From positions 372,001 through 436,000 of the forward strand of contig WOFQ01000003.1 in NCBI GenBank assembly GCA_012184525.1: 64,000 nt of DNA, read 5' to 3'. The notes under the pieces are model-generated. The model saw only the letters and a program-made list of their open reading frames with translations. It did no database searches and was not told the origin of the DNA. Shown one piece after another: positions 23,732-36,268 of this stretch (the first letter of the stretch is position 1; the number at the start of each line of letters is the position of its first letter). Both the position numbers and the translations under genes were made by a program. Source of the DNA: Xenoacremonium recifei (taxonomy: Eukaryota > Ascomycota > Sordariomycetes > Hypocreales > Nectriaceae).

Positions 23732-26436
23732 TCACAGCTGTTGAGTGACATACTGCTGCCAAACCTCCCAATCCGCCAGGTCTGACCCAGTCAGTGCGAG
23801 TTCCGCATCATGATATATGAAATCTAGATCCAAGCCTTGCTGAGGCTTGATGAAACTGAACGATGTTTCAGCATCGTGGTCGTCGGGGAGATTCTCGTTG
23901 AGTTGGTTCGGCGGCCCTTGATTGAAGGCAGTGTTTGCACTAAATTGTAACATAGTTTGTTGGTTTGCCGCTGGTAAGCCTGGGGTTTGTTCAGTGAAGC
24001 TCCCCTCAAATTGCCGAGGCTCAGGCACTTGACGTTCAGATAGTGGCTCATTCCCTTGCGACAGTGCGTCAGTGTCGGCAACCTCTGCATTTTGCACTAA
24101 ATAAGTATCTAGCCCATTTGTATGTTGGGTTGAATTGGCGTTTCCTGTGGTTTCGAGATGAATTTGCGAGTGTTGGCACATCTTGCGTATTTCTCTGAGA
24201 CGAGCTGCCGCCGCTCCATTCCCACACTTTCCCATGTCATCGAAGAGACCGATAGCGGAGGTCAACCATGAGACGTGACCGCTGCTTGCTTTTCCTTGTA
24301 CTATGGTGTCAAGAATGATGGTGAAAGACGCGGAGAAGAGGGCTTCCAAGTCAAAGAAGCCAAATATGGCTACGATTCATTAGCCTCACGATAGGCTGTG
24401 AGTGTAAGAAAAGAATCTCACCTAGTAGATCCTGACGTTGCAAAGCCAGGAGTACGGTCAGAGTCCGCCTTCCGGCTTCAGTACATATTCTTGCCAGAGA
24501 TTTTATCAGCTCAAGCCGTTCTCCGTCCGCTTCTTCCTCGTTCAGAACCATTCTCGCAAGCAGAAGAAGGGCAGGCCGTGTAGCATGAATCAGAGCCTGT
24601 GACTCGAATCAGTTTCAATGCACAACATGTCCAGTTTGGGTGAAGGCTTACTTGGTGAAGCATCAGATGCAGCGAAGCCGAGGTTCTCGTCACCTGCACC
24701 GGTAGACTTTGGAAGTTTATAGAGTAACATGCTGGGAAGTTACTTGCGATATGTTGCAGTGAGTCGATGATATGGTGTACTTTAGTGGTGAATTCTGCGC
24801 GTCCTGTAATCTTGTCTTTGTAAAGATCTGTGAGAACTCAGATGTCAGAAAGGAGCAAACTGTGGTGGCCCAGGGATTTACTCGCTGGAAGATATGTCGG
24901 CCGCAATTCGTGTCAGGGCAACTCTAATGGCAATGCCCTCAGGAGCAGGGAATCCAACACTGGCTGTGGGCATGTCAACGGTGATGAAGTCGTCGTTGAT
25001 CCCAGGAGGATTTTCTGTGACAGTGGCGAGCCGTCTGTTATCCGGAATTAGTTTTCGCCCTAGCTAATAAATCCTAGCAAATTGGAAATACCTATCGAGA
25101 ACGTAGAGAGACCACCAGAGTCGATTGTTCCGCGTCCTCTCGAATCGCTTAAATCTGCGTGGAGGGGCTTGGTGCATCTTGTTCATGATTGCTAGTCGAA
25201 GTGCGGTGCTTGACTATTCTGAGTAATTAGTAAAGATATCCATGAAAAGCTTCTAGATCAAAGCTTGTAGAGCACCGACGTAAAGGTATGCATCATCCTG
25301 GCGGTCTATATTCTGGAGGAAGCTGGCGGCTAAGCCTAGCGTAGCTATCAACGAGACATCTGTTGAGGAGAACTCATTGAATGGAGGGAGCATTCCAATC
25401 GCCGCTCGAAAGAGATCCATTCCAGGCTCGGACTCGTGACAATTGCGTCTCACGCTGTATTGCTTTCCAATAGCTAGAATCACGAGTGCTTCCACGGAAC
25501 GAATAAGCTCGGATTCCAGAGGGGGCGCGAGATCCTCGATGAGGATGCTGATGTTGTCAGAGATTTCTCTAGGATCGAAGAAGTAGTGGACTTGTCCGAT
25601 AAACTCAAGGGCTGTCGCTAAGAGGCGCTGGGCTTCTTCTTCCGAAGGGAGGAGGCCACGAAGCAATAGCCCATTGGGAAGAACCGCAGGCCCTAGCTGC
25701 TGTAGCCGCACATAGGATCTTTGGCTCTGAGAAGCAGGCTGACGGTGGCCATGTTGAAATAGCAGGTCGTGTACGCTTGACTGAAAGCTTTGGCTAGGGC
25801 TAGAGTTCTCGTCTTGACCGAGAGTTTTAGCAACAGGGAAACCAGCTTGGAAATAGAACTTACAGGTTTCCGATCTCCATGCAATCTGCTGTCCATTTAT
25901 CGAAGTCCTATTCTCGGGAGTACACTGAGCGTCGGATGCATCTAGAGCGTCATGACTGGTAGTATGACTAGCTCGGTCATTGGCAGGCTCATCAATAACC
26001 TGGTTGGAGTTCTGCGCAATATTACTGGCGTCCGTATCGGTCGTTGGGACTCTACCATAGCGCTGCTCATACGCCCTTACCTTGTCCGCGAGGTCCTGAA
26101 CGGCGCTGCCTCCGTGAATTGCCATCAATAAACCGTTTGTCCAGGCATATAGAGTATACGTTCAGGCTACTCACGTTACTGAATACAGTTTTCTGCGGTC
26201 TGTATCTGGGAATTCACAGCGAATGCTACGCCGTGCACAGTAACGGCAAGGCTGAGTGCCCGAGCACTTGACCTTCTTGTTCCTACAGGTCAAGCAGCTG
26301 TACTTACTAGTTAGTCATGGATGATCACGAGCAGGACAAGTATGATAATTGTAGAGCTAACGCACGCGTAAGAAGCCCTTGATCGGATCGTCCGGTTTGT
26401 GTCGGGGGCGCCTTCGCAATCTCCGGGGGAGACCAT
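23732..26436 (-). CDS. Zn2Cys6 transcription factor with fungal-specific TF domain
   Basis: The start at 26436 gives MVSPGDCEGAPDTNRTIRSR, leading across an intron into the zinc cluster ACLTCRNKKVKC, CRYCARR, IRCEF. A linker segment (VQDLADKVRAYEQRYG) follows. The fungal-specific domain spans exons from about 25.9 to 24.4 kb: ALRLAIMNKMHQAPPRRF, RTRNNRLWWSLYVLDRRL, then a helical tail. The C-terminal 190 residues are Gln/Asn/acidic-rich, a likely activation region, ending WEVWQQYVTQQL. I read about seven introns; those at 26174-26106 and at about 24.65, 24.4, 25.08 and 24.87 kb have clean borders. The one near 25.28-25.21 kb has a weak GTCGGT donor chosen because it restores family spacing. 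It shares direction with the adjacent MBL-fold gene, a possible target. Confidence 0.82.
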
Positions 26437-26675
26437 GACTGACTTGACTTGTGGCCAGGGGTACAATCACTTGTGAAGCAGTCGGGAAGTGTGTTTCTGG
26501 AAGAAACTCCCGAGATAAGGGGGGGCATTCGGGAACCAATCCCGAAATTTTCACGTGATGGACTAGGACGGACTCGTATGGGGACTCTAGATCTTTTAGT
26601 TTCATCACGAAAGACAGGCACGCGCTTTACGCAGATCCGTTGTCGAAGGATGTCAATTTATTTCAGTCTATATGT

Positions 26676-27630
26676 CTATACCTCGATTTTCATCAATTCT
26701 TCGCCAAAAATAACTTCTCCTGCGAACTCCTCCTTGGCCGCATCGATAGAAACAGACCAATTGGTTTTGAGTGCTTGACCCGGTCCCTGATGAACCAAGA
26801 CCAGTCTTTTCACCCCGGCTTTTTCAGCCATGATGCCCGCCTCCCGGGGGTTGGACGCGCCCTTGGCGCATTCGCTGATAGTGAAACTACCATCCTTCTC
26901 TCCATTCATTGAAGTCCCCGAGGACATGCAGAAGAACACATCTGCTCCCGTGGCTAGCTCAATAACCTCTTCGCACAATCCCGTGTCGCCAGAGAAAACT
27001 ATGGATTTACCAGAGGGCAAGTCGATGCGATATGCAACACATTCGAGATAGGGTTGTGCATGGTCTGCGTACCCAGCCGTAATCTTGTAATCAGGGGAAA
27101 ACCAGGACCAACCGGGTTGGATATCTGTAGCATTTATTGCCGGCGGCAGGCGAGGGAGCGTTCCGCCTCTTCCTTCATATACCTCCAGCGAGCGAACCCA
27201 GTTGCACCTGGCGTTCCAGTCAGGTTGGAAAGCACCGTTAGGTCCGGACAGCTTGTCGCAGAAATCGACGGTTGGGGGAGGGCCTACAACTCTCAGAGGA
27301 GTTCCGCTATCGGGCTATGGTATGTATTAGTACAAGATTGGCTAAAGAGAGCACCAAATGGTAGAGAACACCTACGCGTTGGTCCCAGCGTGTGTGAATG
27401 AGACAAGGCATATCGATATTGTGGTCGGAGTGGTGATGTGACAAGTATACTGTTGTGACGTCTTTCGGGTTGAGTCCGGCCTTGGCCAGCTTCCAAGTGG
27501 CAGCAGGACCACAGTCAACCATGATTAGATCATTTCCAGTCTTGATGGCGAATGATGTACCGAAACGGTCAGGGGTGGGTGCCGGACAGCCGCTACCCAG
27601 GATGTATACTGTTGCAGTAGTCGGAGACAT
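26676..27630 (-). CDS. Metallo-beta-lactamase-fold hydrolase
   Basis: Two exons (27630-27376, 27314-26676) give 297 aa. The zinc-binding signature is LSHHHSDHN (HxHxDH) near residue 65, with SGDTGLCEEV supplying the later aspartate and LVLVHQGPG a late histidine. The opening VYILGSGCPAPTPDRFG and the IMVDCGPAATWKL strand are typical of RNase Z/arylsulfatase-like MBL proteins. No signal peptide is visible, so it is probably intracellular. The substrate cannot be read from sequence; tRNA 3' processing is unlikely given the short length and lack of the exosite arm. The 5' end faces a Dal5-type permease across 462 bp. Confidence 0.85.
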
Positions 27631-28092
27631 GTTGGTTTTTGGTGATGGGGTATTCTGTCTGGGATGCCAACTGGGTATACCACGATGGCTAGTCTTTGAG
27701 CTTCAGCACTTGAGTCGAACTCAGCTTTCGGGGGTTTCTATCTCAGCACTGGCTTTTATCTTAAGCGTTGATCCAGCCTAACTACATTTCCTGCCGAGAC
27801 TCTTGAGCAGCATCCAGACTGATGGGCATCTCGGTAACTCTTACCGACAACCAGCCTTTGGTGGATACCAACTCCGAACATCTTCGGGAACAACCTCCGG
27901 AGCTGACCCCGTACACCTTCGTCGATCTAGGACCAATAGATAACCAATTTACCTTAGGATGAGGCAATCGCTAGATATCAACTGTATCCTTTCCTTTCCC
28001 CTCCTGGGTGGTCAACCATTTAAGGAGCAGGGTCACCACCTGTCACGAATTCTTCAAACCTCTTCCTCCTAACTCATTACCAGCCGCCTAAT
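27631..28092. promoter_or_regulatory. Divergent promoter, MBL-fold gene and permease
   Basis: 462 bp between two outward-reading genes. Divergent fungal pairs are often co-regulated; here that would link the MBL hydrolase to the permease, but I see no diagnostic binding site. Confidence 0.45.
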
Positions 28093-29669
28093 ATGGAGAG
28101 ACAGTCCCTGTCTAATCTCAGCGGCGACCGCAAAGTCGACCATATCAAGGGCGATGCGGGAACAGCCAACCATGCTCTCGGTGGCATCATTGACTGGACG
28201 CCCGAGGAAGAGCGCCGAGCCAAGTTCAAGTGAGCGCTGATTATTGTAACACCCTCAGGGCCAGATGCTAACTAGATCGACAGGTTTGACTACTTGGTTC
28301 TACCTCTTCTCATGCTAGGCTTCTTCTCTCAGCAAATCGATCGTGGGAATATGTAAGTCCTGTACGCGACAAGCCGGAAACATCTGAGCATCTGCTAATA
28401 GACATCAGCGGCCCGGCTCTTACTTCTACCATGTTAACGGATATCAACATCAACCAGGCCATCGTTGCTAACGGACAGACTCTGCTTTACGTTATGATCG
28501 TCATCTGCGAGCTCCCTTCTAATCTCTTGTTGCAACGCATCGGTGCAAAATTCTGGATTCCCTGCCAGATGGTCGTCTGGGGAGTCGTGGCCGCCCTCCA
28601 CTCGGAGATAAAGAATAAGGCTACTTATTACGTTTGTCGGATCTTTGTTGGAATATCTGAAGCTGGCTTCATCCCTGGCTCAGTGTACTACATGTCGACA
28701 TTCTACACCAAGAAGGACTTTGCGACTCGCGCCTCATTCTTCTGGGTCGGAAGTTATATCGGCAAAGCAAGTAGTCCTCTCTTTGCTGCCGGCTTATTCC
28801 AGCTCGATGGCGTGGGCGGCAAACATGGTTGGCAGTGGCTCTTCATTATTGAAGGTGTCATCTCTATCTTCATTGGCATCTTCGCCTTGATATGGTGGCC
28901 TCGCTCAACTTCAGATACACGGACTCTGATTCCCGGATTCCGACTGCTCACCCGACGCGAAGAGCATATTCTCACAAACCGTTTGCTCATGGACGATCCT
29001 GCCAAGAAAGACTCCCAAAAGATCAAAATTAAGCCCAAAGAAGTTCTGCTGGCCATTTTGAATTGGCGGATGTGGATTTTGTTCATATACGTTATTACCC
29101 TCGTTGCCCCTATTACCTGTCTCGAGACTTACAACGCCCAAATCACCAAGGAACTGGGCTTCAGCACTATCAAGGCTAATGCTTTGGCATCAGTTGGTGT
29201 TTGGTGTGCTTTGCCACTGATTCTCCTCGCTGGTCGTGTCGTCACTATCACCGGTAAACAGGGCCTCTGCACGTTCCTGTTTAACGTTCCATACCCTATT
29301 CTGACGGGCGTGTTTCGCGCCATGGAGAGTAGCAACGCTTCCACATGGACAAGATATGGTGTTTATCAGTCCTTACTCGCCGTGGGAACCGTCCCATACA
29401 TCCTCGGCGTGGTGTGGCTCTCTTCCAATGCTCGCACCCCCATCCAGCGCTCTGTTAACTCGGCTCTTTACATTATGCTCACAAATACGGCCAATTCTTT
29501 CGCAACGCAAATCTTCAGAGTTTCAGACAAGCCGAAGTACCTCAAGGGACTTATTGCTGTCATCTCTCTACAAAGTACTGGGTGCGTGCTACTGCTCGTC
29601 GCACTGTTCACCTTCTGGTATGCCAATAAGCATATGTTGGGTGACGCCAGCTTACCGGAGGTAATTTGA
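28093..29669 (+). CDS. MFS permease, Dal5/allantoate (anion:cation symporter) family
   Basis: Three exons (28093-28229, 28284-28352, 28409-29669) give 488 aa. The order is a hydrophilic N-terminus, FDYLVLPLLMLGFFSQQIDRGN (TM1), then the family landmarks VICELPSNLLLQRIGAKFW, RIFVGISEAGFIPGSVYY and GGKHGWQWLFIIEGVISI. The central loop is charged, and a second set of helices follows to WYANKHMLG. Such permeases bring in organic acids, vitamins, ureides, sulfonates or small peptides with protons across the plasma membrane. The substrate is not predictable. A Zn2Cys6 regulator lies tail-to-tail downstream (29887-32001). Confidence 0.9.
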
Positions 29670-29886
29670 AGAGGGAGAACAACAGGTCACCTACAGCAAG
29701 AAGTTCCGTTACACTCTTTAGTTCTAGGCATCGATCTGGTATGTTGAATTGGTGCTCTAGACGGGAACCCCCACATCGGATCCTCTCGAAGAAAGTACTA
29801 TGACTGCATCAGGAGAGTCAGTTCTCTGAATAGAAATGGTATTTCTCGCTTAAATGATACATCGTTTTATAGATTACATATATAGC

Positions 29887-32001
29887 TCACGGCGAACGAC
29901 TCGCGCCTTCGCTGACAATTTCTTCGACAAACTGAGAGTTCCAACTCTCTACTGAATCCCACAGGTTACTGTTAGCCATCAATAATTCCATTGTCCCCGT
30001 CGACTCAACATGGTTGAAAGATCCTTGAAAGTCCTGGGCCTGGTTAAAGAGATCTTGATTTGATGATAGCAGAGCGTCTGGTATGTTGTGATCCCAAGTC
30101 GCTCCAAGTAACGTTGATATCGTATCGCTTCCATCCTCAGACATCCCTTGCGTGTTTTGTTGACCCGCATGCTCTCCAGAGGACCTTGATTGAGCCTGAG
30201 ATATTTGAGAGCCCATAGGGCGGTCGTTTAGGCTCTGGAGGGGTTCCCTCGATGGCTGCGCGGAAGAAAAGTCGCTGTCTGAAAGTTCCTGGACTCGGAG
30301 GCTTGGATGCATGGCGAGGAGCATCCTACCTCCACTCAGGGCCTCCGAAATACGCGCGTGTAAAAGAGGCAAGAGAGTTTTATTCCCGCCACGACAGGAT
30401 GCTAGCTTGCTCTGAAGTTGGAAGAGGATGTCTGTAGGACTGTCGAGGGAGAGTATCTGAGTATTGAGATTCGCCATAACTGAGTCTGTCACAGCTTTCG
30501 CGATCTCGTAGATTTTGTATTCCTGTGAGTATTTGTAAGTAATTTGACTTGACAAGTAGATGTATCTCAAAATTAAACTGACCATAGCCGGTCCATGCGC
30601 CTCGACGGCTGAACTCGGCAGTTTTGAGATTGTTTCAAGGAATTCCTTGGCGATCTGAATCGGATGTGATAGCGATGTCGCCTGTTGTGAGGAATGAGGC
30701 GTTGATCCGCGACTTCTCGACGCCCTCCACAGCACAGCCTGCATCCACTGACGAGTAACGCAAATGTCTGCCGTTTGTATATCGTTGCTCTGTCCAGACT
30801 GGACCGAAACCTCCTGTAGCTGTCGCTGGAGAAGGCTGAGACAGCTACGGTTCAATGCTTGCATGTTTTCGTTGGGAGGGAATTGTATCTCATCTGAACT
30901 ATGCAGAATGTCGAAAGCACCAGATTGGTCGAACATCCAAAACAGATTGACGAGTTTCTTGAAGGCTGGCAGGACGTGGGTCTCGTCATAGGCGTCATCC
31001 AGGTTGATGAAGCGAATATTATACCTTAATACAACAGGTAATTTGTGCAGCATAGCGACGCCCCTACAATGAATCAGCATACCAAAAACAAAATAGACAG
31101 TGACTCGGAATCTCACCTTTCCGTGACAAACAGCAACGACAATATCCTCTGTCTCATTTGTTGCTCTCGCGTTGTCAATGAAGCATACGTTGCTTCCCGG
31201 TGGAGACCCATGATTTGTGCCATCGAGATGGCTTCCCTCAAGTAGAGTAAGGATGAAGGACCTCCTGGAGATCTGTTCTCATGATAGACATGTAAGAAAA
31301 ATGACACTCTTAGGGAGTTGATATTCATTGGCGGCTCTTGACCGTCTTTGCGAAGTAGACTTAATGCCCGCCGACATTCAGACTCCATGGAAGCGGCCGT
31401 CGCCATGTCACCATCTTCAATACTGTCAAGTTTTAATTGAGCAATAGTTGCGGCTCCGACGGCATTAGCTAGGGCATATGCATCCATGTTGTCCGGGTCT
31501 CGATGGAGGGAGCCCATGATCTCCTCGACATCGATGATTGGCCATACGGGGAATAATCTGAGGCGATACACGCAGAGCCTTAAAACCAACGAGGATGTTG
31601 ACGTTAGGCGGAATTGACTTCTGTTGCTGTTTAGTCTGATCTTCACAACAAGGCCGTACTTCGGACAAGACGACCTACCTAACTTCGGGATGGGGAAAGG
31701 GTTCATCGTTCGGACTAGGTGCATCCGATCCATTCCTTATAGGGGTCTCGTCGCGCCTATTTTGTGGGCTCTCCGAATTTGTGCGTTGGTTATTCTCAGC
31801 CGCCTGTTGAGTCTCGGTGATCTGACGGATTGTCTTTGCTCGCAGGTTTCTGGGGCCTCGCGTCAAGGGGTGCTTGTTGAATGTGCACGGCACGCCAACC
31901 GAGGCACATCCAGCGCAAGGTGCAGTGCCTGAGCACTTGACCTTACGGATCTTGCAGGCATCGCAAGCCCGCTTGCCTATCTTTCTGGTTGGCGCCGGCA
32001 T
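29887..32001 (-). CDS. Zn2Cys6 transcription factor with fungal-specific TF domain
   Basis: Starts at 32001 with MPAPTRKIGKRACDACKIRK; the cluster is CDACKIRKVKC, CAGC, VPCTF. Exon 1 (32001-31679) is joined to 31620 by an intron with a GTAGGT donor, restoring frame. A fungal-specific domain follows (DVEEIMGSLHRDPDNMDAYA, YLREAISMAQIMGLHREATY, RQRILSLLFVTER), interrupted by an intron near 31.11 kb. An in-frame 60-bp intron near 30.58-30.53 kb (GTCAGT...CACAG) is likely. The C-terminal 150 residues are Gln/Ser/acidic-rich. A start 25 codons upstream (32076) is open but begins with a hydrophobic stretch unlike a regulator. It lies between two Dal5-type permeases and may control one or both; that is inference from position. 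Confidence 0.85.
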
Positions 32002-32399
32002 CTCGATTTGCAGGGTTGTGAGAAGTAGCAGGGAAACGCAGGATGGACAGCAGAATGCGGGGAAGACGCTATTCATATGTAAGTTGATGCAATCACTGCC
32101 TATCCTTGAACCAGTCTAGTGTCGGGGAGCCTTATCCCCGGACAAAAGGTGGGAATAACCCGGACTTGGCTCTGTAGCGACTGATCCAGAGCCTGGTGGC
32201 AAGACTTTTAATAATGTTCTTTTATTGGGCAGTCATTCATTGGCAGTGTATTTAAAAAAGCCCAATTATCTTGCACTGACCAAATACTTTTACTTTCTGT
32301 TGCTACCGAGTTTGAGGCTGCTGATGCTAACTACATACTGTCAAAGACCTATACAGCATCTCCCCTGAATAGCATTCCGAGTTGCACATGTGAGAAACC
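32002..32399. other. Intergenic, 398 bp
   Basis: Between the start of the regulator and the 3' end of the next permease, both minus strand. It contains the regulator promoter and the permease 3' UTR. No other feature recognised. Confidence 0.4.
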
Positions 32400-34356
32400 T
32401 TAGTATGCGTATCTGAAATCCAGCCGAGCGTTTCCATCCTTCTCGCGAGCCGTCAAATCAGCTTGGTAGACTGTCTGCTCCTCCTGAGTCATGGCCTTCC
32501 ACGCAGCGTCCTTCTTCTTGTTCAGGTGAACCAAATATTGGCGCTGGACAATGAAGACAACAAGGGTGAGCACACATATCGCCAGAAGAACAGAGTTTCC
32601 TTGCTTGTAATAGGGAGCGTCGTAGGCTCGGTAGATTTGTGATCCAATCAGCGAGCCGACTTGCACGATGACGTTGTATGTGGCAGCCGTGATGGCTCTC
32701 TTCTTGACGTCGAAACTGTTTTCGGAAATCCATGAAGAAACAATAGGATGGAAATACGGGTCTGGAGGCTTGTAAGTAGAGGTTATAAAGGTAACAGAAT
32801 GCGTACTTACAGCCGGAGATTAGCGTGACAAGTGTAAAACGAGACCAATCCCTCCCACCATCGGGTAAAGTAATGAGGGCAATGAGAAGAGGCATCACCC
32901 ACGCCTCGCCAATGAAAGAATGGAAGGCCCGGTCATTGAAGTAATTGCTGCTCCAGGCCAGAGCGAACATGGTGATAATTTGCAGCACCGCAGACGGAAC
33001 CGTCAGCATGTTGGAATCGAAGGTCGAAAATCCGATACGTTTCAGGGTGAGTGTGAGATAACCCTGGACTGGAGTTGCTGGGATATAGGCAATCAATCCA
33101 ATGAAGTAGAGACCCCACATGGACTTGTCCTTCCAGGCGGCTTTGACGTCTTTCCAGGTGGCGGGTTCTTTCAACGCTGTGAGACCTTTGGCGGGATCAT
33201 CGCGAAGAATACGCTAAGAGAAAAGTCAGTGAGACACAAAATTCTGATGTTGAAGTTGAGAGAGACATACATTGATCATGATTGCTTCCTCTCGCTCGGT
33301 GTACCATGGCTTCCTCCAAATGATTCCCTTGGTCGAGGTTGGGGCGACAGGAAGATACAGGAATGACTCCGCCAAAGTTAGCTTGGTTGAAAGCAGACAT
33401 ATTGAGGATACCGGACGTTCAACTCACGATAATTGCGATGAGGCAAGTCAGGACTCCTTCCAGAAGAAACAACCAGAACCATCCTGTGTGGCCGCCGACG
33501 CCCCTCATCTTCAAGATAGCCGCAGCGAGAAGAGCTGATATAACACGAGCAACGTTCAGGGTTGACCAGAAGGTGGCAAGGCGCACTGAAAGCTCTTTCG
33601 AGGTGTAGAAGTACGTCGAAAATAGAATCACTCCTGGAATAAATCCGCCTTCAAAGAGACCAATGAACGCTCGAGTCAAGTAGAAAGAGGTTCGATCGGT
33701 CATCCAAGCCTGCGCCCAGGCTTGTGCAAACGTTTAGTATGGAAGACTCAAGTGCTAACCCGTGAAGAAACTTACAAACACATCCCCAAAGTAGCATCAT
33801 GGTGGGCAAGACATATTTAAATCCGTATCGCTTGGTAATCATCTGGACGGGGAATTCTGCGGCCAAGAAGCAGAGAAGTTGGATCGTAGTACCCTATAAT
33901 AGGCAGCATACATATTAGCACCTTGCTCTCATATCGTATACTAAGCAACGCGGCAGACCATTCACATACATTGTTGTAGTCGTCGCTGGTAAGGTTGAGG
34001 TCGTCCAGAAGGTTATCAGCGAGCGCGTTTGACAAGTTACCCCGGTCAAGCTGGAGGCCAAAGAACTTCGAAATCGGTCAGACTTAGGTTCAACAACGTA
34101 TAAGACACAGACTTACCATGACGCAAATCCAGGAGAGCAGGTACAAATCGGTCTTCCTAACCACTTTCCTCTCCTCCTCGTGAGTCCAAGTCAGATCGGG
34201 ATCCCATCGGTGGCGGCCCTCGTATGAGTCGTCCGGAGGGAGTCTTTCGGAGAGGTTTTCACGGCCGACGCGTGTGACGGACACATGCGTAACTGACGCT
34301 TTGCCGGATCCAGGTTCCTGGGACAACCGCCGCTCAACGTCTTCAGAGGTCGTCAT
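32400..34356 (-). CDS. MFS permease, Dal5 family, possibly sulfonate transporter-like
   Basis: About six introns split this gene. The order is a charged N-terminus (MTTSEDVERRLSQEPGSGKA), RKTDLYLLSWICVM then FFGLQLDRGNLSNA (TM1 and the family LDRGN motif). Next come EFPVQMITKRYGFKYVLP, RAFIGLFEGGFIPGVILF and GGHTGWFWLFLLEGVLTCLI. After the loop, PATPVQGYLTLTLKRIGFST and later helices end at GNARLDFRYAY. All landmarks of the allantoate permease subfamily are present, so it is probably functional. It is divergent from a TauD-type dioxygenase over 614 bp. In budding yeast the sulfonate/alpha-KG dioxygenase Jlp1 works with the Dal5-family sulfonate permease Soa1, so sulfonate uptake is a reasonable guess for this gene. 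Confidence 0.87.
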
Positions 34357-34970
34357 CTAAGCGGCCAAGAGGAGATGATCGTGAAATGTAAATAGAATGG
34401 GTCAGTGTGTCGAAAGTGTGATTTGAACGGCAGATCGACAGAGGTATGAATATTTAGAAAAAAGCTACGGAAGGGCGTCTGTGTGTATATGTAGTGACCG
34501 CTAGTCTGACACGGCGACCAATGTGCCGAGGGTTGGCTGCGCCAGCGGCATCCTCTCCTGTTTAGACCGCTCGGTTTAGGGGCCTTACCCCAGATTCTGC
34601 AATGCGGATCACGCAAGTCTGGGGTCAGTCTTGCGAATCCAACCGCGCGAGTCCGCCTCGGCGTCTTTCGGGGGCACCTCGATGTCAAACTCCGAGATTT
34701 TCTCCGGGGCGGGGATACGCCAACGGGAGAGCCGGACCCAAGGAATATCGCCTCCGACGCGGTCATGCGGGGGAACGTAGACTGTCTTCGTGTGTCTAAA
34801 ACGCTCCCTTCTCGGGCCGACGAGAACTCGTTTGACAGGCGGTTGATAAATACAGCCAGACTTCCTCCCAAAGAGACTAACAAGCTCCACACTGAGCAGC
34901 TAAGATCCAGCATCAATTGCAACATCTTCCACTATCACTGCTCTTATCTTTCTCTCAATCATTCTTCACC
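34357..34970. promoter_or_regulatory. Bidirectional promoter of permease and TauD-type dioxygenase
   Basis: 614 bp. ATAAATA at 34846-34852, about 120 bp before the dioxygenase ATG, is a plausible TATA box. A GC-rich middle contains several CGG/CCG triplets (for example CTCCGAGATTTTCTCCGG near 34690) of the sort bound by Zn2Cys6 proteins. I did not find a clear CYS3/MET4-type site. Confidence 0.5.
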
Positions 34971-36268
34971 ATGCCTTCAGCCGTGCAGCCGCCCACTGAC
35001 AGTAACATCGTCGGTGGCAACCCTACCGCTAGGACGCGATGTACTCAGCCGCTAGTGTATTCTGGTTCCCTTGAGAGGTTCACCTACGCAGATGTGACCC
35101 CTGTCCTTGGCCGAGAGTATGAAGGCCTTCAGGTGACCGAGCTGCTTGCGGCAGACGACACCATGATGAAGGACATTGCCAGCATAGGTATGTTCCGATG
35201 TCGTATTTGCACACTGTCAAAACAAGGCCGTACTAACAATTGCCGCTAAGTCTCTCAGCGAGGAGTCGTATTTCTTCGTGACCAAGAGGTCACTCCAGAA
35301 CAGATGAAGGCCTTCTGCCTTCGATTGACAGAAGTTGCCGGATGCGTAAGGCTTCACTCTCTCATTACACCATCCTCCTTCTAATTAGTTTCTTGTAGCC
35401 TGACTCGTCTGGTCTCCATGTCCACCCCTTGACTGAGGAAGGTAGTGAGCTCGGCGACCAAGTCAGTGTCATCAGTAGCGAGAAGCAGAAGAAGGGTGGC
35501 GGCCTCACTCATCAGCTCAGTGATGTCAGCCGGTTTGCCAGTGCTGGCTGGCATACCGACATCTCCTTCGAAGCGGTGCCGTCAGACTACGCTATGCTGA
35601 AGATTCACACGCTTCCTGCCACAGGAGGTGATACTGTACGTTTCCCTATAACAACAACTTACCAAATTAAAGCTCAAGACTCGAGATTGTGTTGACACTT
35701 AGTAGCTGTGGGCCTCTGGGTATGAGATCTATGACAGGCTCTCCCCGAACATGCAGACCTTCCTTGAGGGTCTTACCGCGACGCACGATGCGAACTTCTT
35801 CCACGACGAGGCACGACGTCTCGGAAACCCCATTCGCAAAGGCATCCGCGGCTCGCCATTGAATACAGGCGAAAATCTGGCATCAGTCCACCCCGTCATC
35901 CGCACAAATCGTACGTGCTTTGTCCACACCCCCAATCTTTCCAATGCTAACCAGACATGACAGCGGTAACCGGATGGAAGTCGGTCTACGTCAACAAGGG
36001 CTTCACCAAGCGCATCAACGGAGTCACCAAGGACGAGTCCGATATGCTGCTCGGTTACCTCTTCAACCTCGTGACCCAAAACCACGACGCACAGGTCCGC
36101 TTCAAGTGGAGGAAGAACGACATGGCGATCTGGGATAATCGCAGTATGTGGCATTGCGCAACATATGACTACGCTGAGGCTCGAGCTGGAGACCGGGTTT
36201 GCTCTCTGGGTGAGGCGCCCTACCTTGACTTGAATAGTAAGAGTAGAAAGCAGGCATTGGGGCTTTAA
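34971..36268 (+). CDS. TauD/TfdA-family Fe(II)/2-oxoglutarate dioxygenase, JLP1-like
   Basis: Five exons (34971-35187, 35251-35345, 35399-35635, 35706-35910, 35964-36268) give 352 aa. The iron-binding triad is visible: AGWHTDISFE supplies His and Asp, and NRSMWHCATYDY the distal His. VVFLRDQEVTPEQMKAFC and HPVIRTNPVTGWKSVYVN are typical TauD blocks. Family members release sulfite from taurine or other sulfonates, or cleave alkyl sulfates, using 2-oxoglutarate in the cytosol. Its divergent partner is a Dal5-family permease, matching the Jlp1/Soa1 logic of yeast sulfonate use. A 2,4-D- or other carboxylate-specific role is not excluded. Confidence 0.9.

Noticed and set aside
25800..25870. GTAAGT donor inside exon 3 of the 23732-26436 regulator
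   Set aside because: No downstream acceptor restores the family frame; the unspliced reading matches the domain better.
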